In this document: positions 58,514 to 64,000 of the stretch, piece by piece
Layout of the letters: the number at the start of each line of letters is the position of its first letter
Position numbering within the stretch: the stretch's first letter is position 1
From: Faecalibacterium prausnitzii
Lineage (GTDB): Bacteria; Bacillota; Clostridia; Oscillospirales; Ruminococcaceae
Direction of reading: 5' to 3'
Length of the DNA stretch: 64,000 bases
Assembly: GCA_004558805.1 (NCBI GenBank)
Contig: SFDE01000003.1
Span: 82,238-146,237, forward strand
The notes under the pieces: model-generated
What the model saw: the letters and a program-made list of their open reading frames with translations, nothing else
What the model was told of the DNA's origin: nothing
Database searches by the model: none
Translations under genes and position numbers: made by a program

Positions 58514-59956
58514 TTACCGCTTGGCGGCAGTCTGCTCCCGCTTTGCAATGGCAGGCAGGATGAGACCCAGCACGGTCAGCACCACGGGGGTGATGACGTT
58601 CAGCGCAAAGGTGAAGGGGTCCTTATCGTACATACCCAGCACGCAGCAAGCCGCAGTGACGGCAAAGCACCAGCCGCCAAAGAACTTGGCGACTTTCTGG
58701 CTCTTGACAAAGCGGTACTCTGCAGGGATCCGGTCATAGGCGTTGCGCAGGGCGATGTAGGCAGCGAACACCCACAGGTAACGCATGGGCATGCACACGG
58801 AGTTCAGCTTGGTGAGCTGACGCAGAACGGCAGCGGCACCGGGCACAAAGGACTGCGCCAGAATGATGGAGCCGGACAGCACCGCCACCATCTTGATGCC
58901 GTTGCTGTGGACGCCGTGAGCGTTGACCTTGTGGAGACCCTGGGGGATGAACTGCTTGGTGTGCTCGTTGTCCAGCAGCATACGCAGGGGAGCGTCGATG
59001 CTGAGGATCAGCACGGCAAGCTGGCTGATGACATTGCACAGGGCGTAGATGATCATGAACAGGTCACCCACGTGGTAGTACTGACCCAGCTTCTGGAATG
59101 CCCAGTAGGAGCTGTTTGCCGCATAGGCGTTGAAGCTTTCGGTGCTGGCGTTGATGATGGCAGGGTCAAACATCCGGCTCATGGCAAGAGTGCCCAGGAT
59201 CGCACAGGCGACCACCATGCCTGCCAGAGCGATCATGCCACGGGGAAAGCCCTTGCTGGGGTTTTCCACCTTGTTGACGTAGGGAGAGATCTTTTCACAG
59301 CCGCCCACGGCAAACACCAGAATGGACAGGGAAGTGAAGTAGGTGACGTTGAAGGTGGGGATCAGGCTGCTGAAGCTCAGGTTGGCGTGGACATACTCTG
59401 CCGTGGGGTTGATCGCCGGTGCAGCAAACATCATGACAATGTACAGCAGAGACATGACGAAGGTGCAGGTGCCGGCGGCAGTCAGCAGCTTCTTCAGGGG
59501 ATTCAGACCCAGGCTGGCAATGTAGCAGCCCAACAGCAGGATGCAGAAAGTGGCAAGCTGAATGTAACGGGTGGGAATGGAGTCGTAGGTCTCCGCATTC
59601 CGGAAGATCGCCCAGCTCAGTGCCTTCAAAAAGCCGCTGCCCTTGCTGGCAATATAGGTGATATGGCATGCCCAGTAGGTCCAGCCTGCGTAGTAGGCAA
59701 GCTTGGCGTTGGTGGTCTGGTGCAGCCAGGAGCTGACGCCGCCGCCCTCGTTCTTAAAGGCGGAACCCAGCTCGCCCACCATGAGGGCGTAGGGGATGAA
59801 GTAAAGGGCAAACATCAGGATCCAGCTGAAGATGACCTGCGGACCATTGAAGTACACAAAGCCGTTGGTGATGTTGCCGAAGCCCCAGACCGTGGAGAAC
59901 GCCATAAAGGCAAGGGTCTGCCACGAGATCTTTGTGGCTTGTTCTTTCTTTGACAT
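58514..59956 (-). CDS. APC superfamily amino acid permease
   Basis: 480 residues from ATG at 59956 (AGAGGA upstream). Twelve or more membrane helices; TLAFMAFSTVWGFGNITNGFVYFNGPQVIFSW is a broken helix 1 as in APC/LeuT folds, and LSILVFAVGGCEKISPYVNKVENPSKGFPRGMI is the conserved central loop. It is close to the glutamate:GABA-antiporter-like group, but the substrate is uncertain. A GntR regulator gene lies upstream on the same strand and a matching operator overlaps the promoter. Confidence 0.9.
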   Translation of the reverse strand: MSKKEQATKISWQTLAFMAFSTVWGFGNITNGFVYFNGPQVIFSWILMFALYFIPYALMVGELGSAFKNEGGGVSSWLHQTTNAKLAYYAGWTYWACHITYIASKGSGFLKALSWAIFRNAETYDSIPTRYIQLATFCILLLGCYIASLGLNPLKKLLTAAGTCTFVMSLLYIVMMFAAPAINPTAEYVHANLSFSSLIPTFNVTYFTSLSILVFAVGGCEKISPYVNKVENPSKGFPRGMIALAGMVVACAILGTLAMSRMFDPAIINASTESFNAYAANSSYWAFQKLGQYYHVGDLFMIIYALCNVISQLAVLILSIDAPLRMLLDNEHTKQFIPQGLHKVNAHGVHSNGIKMVAVLSGSIILAQSFVPGAAAVLRQLTKLNSVCMPMRYLWVFAAYIALRNAYDRIPAEYRFVKSQKVAKFFGGWCFAVTAACCVLGMYDKDPFTFALNVITPVVLTVLGLILPAIAKREQTAAKR

Positions 59957-60073
59957 GCGGATATTCCTCTCTTTCTCTCCTATCCCGGCAATGACCTTGT
60001 GCAATCACGGTCAGTCCGCCGGGATGCGTGCATTTTGACCAAATTACAGCAAACTTCGATCAGTCACATTGAC

Positions 60074-60102
60074 AGTATAGCACAATTGCATATTGTAGAC
60101 AA
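60074..60102 (-). promoter_or_regulatory. promoter of the APC permease gene
   Basis: TTGTCT, 17-bp spacer, TATACT on the minus strand, about 120 bp before the start. Confidence 0.6.
60093..60102. promoter_or_regulatory. FCD-type GntR operator candidate
   Basis: TTGTAGACAA fits the TNGTNNNACNA-like palindrome recognised by FadR/FCD regulators and overlaps the -35 box. An ACAAT-ATGCA-ATTGT inverted repeat starts inside it. Confidence 0.5.
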
Positions 60103-60172
60103 TCCGCACTTTCCATAAAATAACCGTCCAAAACTTAGGCGGACAGCCAAATTTCGGGGATATGAGGGTGTC

Positions 60173-60835
60173 TCAGCCCTCTGCTCCCCGCTCCACGGCG
60201 TTCTTCATTTTTTCCATAGGCTTCATGTAGTGGTCGTAAATGGCACGGCAGGCGGCTTCTGTGTCTCCGCTCTCCAGCACCCGGAACAGTTCCGTGTGGA
60301 TCCTATTCTGCCGCTCCGCCAGAATCTCATGGCTGAGACCGTTCTTTGCCCCTGCGATCAGGTTGCCGTAATTCAGATCATTCCAGAGCTTCAGCAGTCT
60401 GGGCAGACCGGCACGCTGGACGATGACCCTATGGAAACGGTTATCGTTTTCCACGATGTCCAGCAGACCGCCCTGCCGGACCTGCTGCATATCGCGGAGG
60501 ATCCTGCGCAGCTGGTCCAGATCCTCCCGGGGGAACCGGCAGTCAAAGTGGCGCAGTGCGGTCATTTCCAGATTGGCACGGAGCAGATAGATCTCGTAGG
60601 CGTCCTCTGCAGTGACCTTTCGCACCGAGCAGCCCACATTCCGGGCATACTCCACCAGCCCTTCCTGTTCCAGCTGCCGCAGTGCTTCTCGGATAGGTGC
60701 CCGGCTGGAGCCGAACTCCTCTGCCAGCTTCTGTTCCGTAAGCTTCAGACCCGGTTCCAGTTCTCCTGTCAGGATCTTCTGCCGTATTGCAGACGTAACA
60801 CTTTCCCTCAATGTCTGAAAGGTGAACTCTCCCAT
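60173..60835 (-). CDS. GntR-family regulator, FadR/FCD subfamily
   Basis: 220 residues from ATG at 60835 (GGGGAG upstream). The winged helix is SAIRQKILTGELEPGLKLTEQKLAEEFGSSRAPIREALRQLEQEGLVEY, and the FCD helical domain follows with RANLEMTALRHF, ENDNRFHRVIVQRAG and RIHTELFRVLESGDTEAACRAIYDHY, whose His and Asp residues bind a metal and a carboxylate effector. It lies just upstream of the APC permease promoter and is its likely regulator. Confidence 0.92.
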   Translation of the reverse strand: MGEFTFQTLRESVTSAIRQKILTGELEPGLKLTEQKLAEEFGSSRAPIREALRQLEQEGLVEYARNVGCSVRKVTAEDAYEIYLLRANLEMTALRHFDCRFPREDLDQLRRILRDMQQVRQGGLLDIVENDNRFHRVIVQRAGLPRLLKLWNDLNYGNLIAGAKNGLSHEILAERQNRIHTELFRVLESGDTEAACRAIYDHYMKPMEKMKNAVERGAEG

Positions 60836-61032
60836 AACGAATCTCCCCTCTATGGTTTTATTTCTACAGCATATCACGAAACGCCGGAAAAATAAAGGTC
60901 TGCCGGTGTTGTTTTCCAGCAGAGCACAGCAGTCCGGGCAGGGATCCCTTCCCGCTGCAAAAAACGCCGCCCATCTGCGCAACGGAACGCAGGTGGACGG
61001 CAGTTTTTGTCAATGGCGGTTTTATGGGAAAA
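60836..61032. other. start of a relic-rich stretch without a gene
   Basis: From 60836 to 61705 there is no intact conventional gene. The first 197 bp show no coding, repeat or structural signal that I recognise; coding relics begin at 61033. Confidence 0.5.
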
Positions 61033-61161
61033 TCAATCTTCTAACCCATGGTTCCCGGTTGCATTTTTCAGGTATTCCTTCGGGTCACCATTCAGAATCA
61101 AATCCGCATAGCCTAGTGGGTCACTGCAGATAAGATAGTCCAATTCCGTCTGCTGCGCCAT
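61033..61161 (-). pseudogene. 42-residue coding relic A
   Basis: ATG at 61161 to TGA at 61033-61035 reads MAQQTELDYLICSDPLGYAD and ends KNATGNHGLED. The frame stays open upstream of the ATG, and no ribosome-binding site is seen. Its sequence is homologous to the fragment on the other strand at 61187-61315. Codon use is less GC-rich than in the core genes. The family is unknown to me. Confidence 0.5.
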
Positions 61162-61186
61162 AGTCACATCCAACGCATCCTCGACC

Positions 61187-61315
61187 CCGGCACAGCGGGC
61201 AGAGCTGGACTGGCTGCTCTACAATAAGCCCTTGGAGTACGCACAGATAGTGCTGAGAGGGGAGATAGAGCACTACCTGTCGCTGGGATGTGACCACGGC
61301 AGACTGGAAGATTGA
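61187..61315 (+). pseudogene. 42-residue coding relic B (homologue of relic A, opposite strand)
   Basis: The frame ending with TGA at 61313-61315 reads AQRAELDWLLYNKPLEYAQ and ends LGCDHGRLED. It aligns with relic A over its full length (ELD-Y/W-L, PL-x-YA, L-x-G, YL, HG-x-LED). It has no start codon of its own in register, so it is a truncated copy. Confidence 0.5.
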
Positions 61316-61379
61316 TTATTCTGAAAAGCCATTGCCATTTAAGTGCAAATCAAATACACTGTGAATAGGTAAGTGGACG

Positions 61380-61568
61380 TCATTCCGCTGGTGTGGCTGA
61401 CACCTGAAATCCGATCTGATGCAGGACGTAGGGACCTGAGGTTGGCGGACAACGATAAAATCAGTCGCAAGGGGCATCGGACAGCACCACGGTGTTGTAG
61501 GTACCCTTTTTATCTGCAAAGAAAATGATACCCACCCGCCCATGGTTTTTCCATGAGTGAGTGGGCAT
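61380..61568 (-). pseudogene. 63-codon frame with an internal TGA
   Basis: ATG at 61568 reads MPTHSWKNHGRVGIIFFADK and continues to a TGA at 61461-61463 after 35 codons; the same frame goes on for 25 more coding-like codons (FYRCPPTSGPYVLHQIGF) to a second TGA at 61380-61382. The hydrophobic and charged pattern continues across the first stop, so this looks like one gene with a nonsense change. No ribosome-binding site is visible. Family unknown. Confidence 0.5.
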
Positions 61569-61575
61569 CGTTTTG

Positions 61576-61653
61576 TTAATCGAGATTTTTCGGCAAGCGG
61601 TCATGCAGAACCACCGTGTCCTGCGTTTCGATATGTACACGCTCTTTTTTCAG
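61576..61653 (-). pseudogene. C-terminal coding relic
   Basis: A minus-strand frame ending with TAA at 61576-61578 reads LKKERVHIETQDTVVLHDRL and ends PKNLD. It stops 8 bp before the ATG of the 63-codon frame, as in an operon. The upstream boundary of true coding sequence is unclear. Confidence 0.4.
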
Positions 61654-61705
61654 GAGAGTTCGAGAACGTTGGTTTGCACGGTAAGATTTGGATGCTTCCT
61701 GCCAT

Positions 61706-62269
61706 TTACAGCCCGGCAGCAGCGGCAGCCAGATTCAGCACGCCGGCCAGCACCATCACCAGAATGGGGTCCAGCTTGACCTTCAGCAGAAGCACCAGGC
61801 AGAGCAGGAAGATGGCAATCATCACCCAGTTGGTTGCGGCAAAGGCAATGACAGCCTCGGGCCCCCAAAAAGCAGTTACCAGAATCGAGATGCCGGCAGA
61901 GGCAATCATGGCCACCACGGCGGGCCGCAGGGAGCCCAGCACCCCCTGGAGCAGGGCAAGATTGCGGTATTTCAGGTAGAGCCGGGCAATCAGGGTGACG
62001 ATGATGCAGGAGGGGAGGATGCAGCCCAGGGTAGCCACAATGGCACCGGCAAATCCTGCGATCTTGATGCCCACAAAGGTGGCAGAATTGACGGCGATGG
62101 GGCCAGGAGTCATCTGGGAGATGGTGATGAGATCGGTGAATTCCGACATGGAAAGCCAGCCGTGCCGGTTGACGATCTGGCTTTGAATCAGGGGAACAGC
62201 CGCATAACCGCCTCCAAAACTAAAAGCTCCAATCTGCAGAAAGCTCAAAAACAGCTGAAACAGAATCAT
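61706..62269 (-). CDS. chromate transporter (CHR family), short-chain subunit
   Basis: 187 residues, six hydrophobic segments. FLQIGAFSFGGGYAAVPLIQSQIV and ISQMTPGPIAVNSATFVGIKIAGFAGAIVATLGCILPS are the two motifs of the ChrA half-domain. The start overlaps the end of the second ChrA gene by 4 bp; both halves together make the pair type of CHR transporter (chrA1-chrA2). The real substrate may be chromate, sulfate or another anion. Confidence 0.94.
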   Translation of the reverse strand: MILFQLFLSFLQIGAFSFGGGYAAVPLIQSQIVNRHGWLSMSEFTDLITISQMTPGPIAVNSATFVGIKIAGFAGAIVATLGCILPSCIIVTLIARLYLKYRNLALLQGVLGSLRPAVVAMIASAGISILVTAFWGPEAVIAFAATNWVMIAIFLLCLVLLLKVKLDPILVMVLAGVLNLAAAAAGL

Positions 62270-62841
62270 TTTAACTCCTCCTTGCGGTGAGTCAGCAGGG
62301 TGCGCACAACTCCCAGCAGGGCACAGACCAGGACCACGATGACCACATTGACTCCAAAAAAGCAGGTAGCAGCGAAAGCGCTGACCATGATGAGGATGGA
62401 GACAGGTTTTTTGCTCTTGACTACATCGGTACCCATCTGCCAGACTACCGAGGCAATGACAGCTCCCACTCCGGTCTGCATTCCTTCCAACATCTTGCTC
62501 ACCAGGAAGTTGTCCCGGAAAGCGGCATAGAACATCGAGATCACCGAGATGATGACAAGGGGCGGGATGATGGTGGCAATGATGGTCACCATCGCTCCCA
62601 GCATTCCTGCCAGCTTGTAGCCCACCACAATAGCGCCGTTTACCGCAATGGCGCCGGGAGCAGACTGGGCGATGGCCACCAGGTCCAGCATCTCATCTTC
62701 CTCAATCCAGTGGTATTCATCCACAAATTTTTTCTTCAGAAGGGTGACGATGACGTACCCGCCGCCAAAGGTGAAGGCACTGAGGCAGAGGGTGGAGAAA
62801 AAGAGTTTGATAAGGATTTTGGATCGTTTTTCTGTTTTCAT
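62266..62841 (-). CDS. chromate transporter (CHR family), short-chain subunit
   Basis: 191 residues. FTFGGGYVIVTLLKKKFVDEYHWI and IAQSAPGAIAVNGAIVVGYKLAGMLGAMVTIIATIIPP match the CHR half-domain motifs. AGGAGG precedes the ATG at 62841. First gene of the pair; in related genomes such pairs are usually controlled by a divergent or upstream LysR gene, and a broken LysR gene lies upstream here. Confidence 0.94.
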   Translation of the reverse strand: MKTEKRSKILIKLFFSTLCLSAFTFGGGYVIVTLLKKKFVDEYHWIEEDEMLDLVAIAQSAPGAIAVNGAIVVGYKLAGMLGAMVTIIATIIPPLVIISVISMFYAAFRDNFLVSKMLEGMQTGVGAVIASVVWQMGTDVVKSKKPVSILIMVSAFAATCFFGVNVVIVVLVCALLGVVRTLLTHRKEELK

Positions 62842-62935
62842 AGATTCCTCCTGTATCCATTAAAAGGGCCGCCGTTATCCAGCGGAGATTATCTTAAGGA
62901 TAACCGATGAGCAGGAAATTGTAAAATGCCATTGT

Positions 62936-62949
62936 ATTATATCTATAAT
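62936..62949. promoter_or_regulatory. LysR-type box candidate upstream of the chr pair
   Basis: ATTATA-TC-TATAAT, a perfect 6-2-6 palindrome with the T-N11-A shape of LysR boxes, 95 bp before the chr start. It also overlaps a possible TATAAT -10 sequence. Confidence 0.45.
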
Positions 62950-62969
62950 GAAAAGAAAGCATAATACAA

Positions 62970-63000
62970 AAAGACCCTTTTTACCGAGAAACGGGTCTGC
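62970..63000 (-). terminator. terminator of the lysR pseudogene
   Basis: AGACCC/GGGTCT stem with a long loop followed by TTTTTG on the minus strand. Confidence 0.6.
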
Positions 63001-63011
63001 ATAAACAGATT

Positions 63012-63342
63012 TTATAAACGATCCAGACAGAGGTCAAAAAACTGCTGCATCAGAGGAGTGATATATTTTTCTTTGTGCCAGACCAGAATATGGCGGCGCT
63101 GGAGGTTCATCCCTTGGATCTGCCGCAAGCAGATAGAGCGCCTGGGGATAGAGTTGTCGGGCGCCTTCGGTGGGGATGAGGCGGTGGTACATCCGCTCAA
63201 ACAGCCGGATATGGTAGGTCTGTTCCAGCTCTTGAAGAGCCCTGGTCACAGCAGGCTGGGTCATGTGCAGAGCAGCGGAGGTGCGGGTAATGTTGCAGGT
63301 GCGGTAAATTTCCACAAAGATGCGGATATGGCGCAGGGTCAT
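63012..63342 (-). pseudogene. LysR-family regulator with an internal deletion
   Basis: The first 65 codons from ATG at 63342 are a complete LysR HTH (LRHIRIFVEIYRTCNITRTSAALHMTQPAVTRALQELEQTYHIRLFER). After EGARQLYPQA the effector domain is missing; its last 35 residues (LQRRHILVWHKEKYITPLMQQFFDLCLDRL) appear in another frame and end at 63012. About 180 residues are gone and the join is out of frame. It probably once controlled the chr pair. Confidence 0.85.
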
Positions 63343-63375
63343 AGGATCTCTCGTCTTTCTTTCTTGGGTGGAGCT

Positions 63376-63498
63376 TCATCGCCGGAAGGCGGTCTCGACC
63401 CGGGCACGGTTGGCAGCCTCATCCTTGTAAAAGCAGTATCGGCAGCGCATATTGCACAGGTCAGAAGCGGGCTTGATGAGAAAATTCAGATTCCGCAT
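63376..63498 (-). pseudogene. 40-residue N-terminal stub of an anaerobic sulfatase-maturating radical SAM enzyme
   Basis: From ATG at 63498 (AAAGGAGA upstream) MRNLNFLIKPASDLCNMRCR is followed by YCFYKDEAANR, the C-x3-C-x2-C iron-sulfur motif and start of anSME proteins, normally about 370 residues. The frame ends after 40 residues, directly before the broken LysR gene, so a deletion removed the rest. Confidence 0.8.
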
Positions 63499-63684
63499 GG
63501 TAGAGTCTCCTTTGGTCCCCGGTCTGGCTGCCGGATAATAGCAATTCCATGATACCACACCCGGTCCGGGAGGACAAGGAAAATCTATGGTTTATCAGGG
63601 TCTGCCAATACGTTGAATAGGGTTTTCTAACAATTGAAAACGGTTGTAAAAGTTGAACCGCCCCAAGATTAGTAGACATGAAGA

Positions 63685-63719
63685 AAAACAGAGCGTTCCC
63701 GACGGGGAACGCCCTGTTG
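63685..63719 (-). terminator. terminator of the GH13 gene
   Basis: ACAG-GGCGTTCCC-CGTC-GGGAACGCT-CTGT followed by TTTTC on the minus strand, 45 bp after the stop. Confidence 0.88.
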
Positions 63720-63763
63720 TACATATCGCTGTTGTCTGTGGCTTTTGGCAGGGTGCGTCCTAT

Positions 63764-64000
63764 TCAGCGGCGCACCAGCAGTGCCTGGTAGGGTTCCAGC
63801 TCCACATCAGCCAGCCAAACGGAAGTGCCCTCCGGGGTGTGATACTCGCCGCCCAGAGCGTCCAGACTTGCCCCTGCCGGGTACTCGGTAAAGTTGAACA
63901 ATCCCACCAGCGTTTCCTCGCCGCGCTTGCGCACCAGCGCCAGCACGCCGGGGTTGTGGCTGTCCCATGTGGTCACCCACGCATCCGGGGCAAAGCAGGG
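63764..64000 (-). CDS. C-terminal end of a GH13 family alpha-glucosidase or amylosucrase-like enzyme (partial)
   Basis: 79 codons, open to the right edge of the window. The part seen is the C-terminal beta domain: TTWDSHNPGVLALVRKRGEETLVGLFNFTEYPAGASLDALGG, then WLADVELEPYQALLVRR, which is typical of amylosucrase and sucrose-hydrolysing GH13 proteins. The catalytic domain lies outside the window. Confidence 0.8.
   Translation of the reverse strand, partial: PCFAPDAWVTTWDSHNPGVLALVRKRGEETLVGLFNFTEYPAGASLDALGGEYHTPEGTSVWLADVELEPYQALLVRR

Overview
The window is a chromosomal segment of a GC-rich (roughly 55-60%) anaerobic Firmicute. Gene content, the family of small twin-arginine lipoproteins, the two-piece transketolase and the palindromic intergenic repeats fit Faecalibacterium or a close Oscillospiraceae relative; this placement is inferred from style, not from a database match.

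Layout. 1-5.4 kb: two small Tat-type lipoproteins, a phosphoribosyltransferase-like protein, an NSS sodium symporter and a MATE exporter. 5.4-14.1 kb: a complete histidine operon on the minus strand, in order hisZ-hisG (fused in one frame), hisD, hisC, hisB, hisH, hisA, hisF, hisIE and a PHP histidinol phosphatase, with palindromic repeats in two spacers. 14.2-24.6 kb: a lipoprotein with two Ca-binding-like loops, thioredoxin, split transketolase, an ECF transporter S component behind a leader terminator, a Zn/Cd-type module (ArsR sensor, stand-alone HMA protein, P-type ATPase), SstT, a GNAT and an AraC regulator. 24.8-29.3 kb: pstS-pstC-pstA-pstB-phoU. 29.4-40.5 kb: two more Tat lipoproteins, prmA-rsmE, a patatin/EI-like PTS pair, a HAD hydrolase, a LytTR regulator with a degenerate receiver, a glycosyltransferase and an aminopeptidase P. 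40.6-43.6 kb: a metal-handling operon: a COG0523 GTPase with a His/Cys-rich insert, a second P-loop protein joined to a DUF1980-like domain, and an acidic membrane-anchored protein. 43.7-55 kb: Fnr-like regulator coupled to a TrxB-like flavoprotein, asparaginase, AzlCD, a half-size EamA protein, MarR, NhaC antiporter, FlK-like thioesterase and an 1132-residue surface protein. 55.3-60.8 kb: tRNA-Ser(CGA), UPF0178, esterase, M18 aminopeptidase, APC permease and its probable GntR regulator.

60.8-63.7 kb differs: apart from an intact two-gene chromate-type transporter it holds broken or relic coding pieces (two head-to-head homologous 42-residue fragments, a frame with an internal TGA, a LysR gene with an internal deletion, a 40-residue stub of an anaerobic sulfatase maturase). 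The right edge cuts a GH13-type glucosidase.

Most likely to repay follow-up: the hisZ-hisG fusion, the 40.9-43.6 kb metal operon, the EI-like protein lacking its catalytic Glu and translationally coupled to a patatin, the pseudo-receiver LytTR protein, and the attenuator-like leader before the ECF gene. All assignments rest on reading the sequence; no searches were run.
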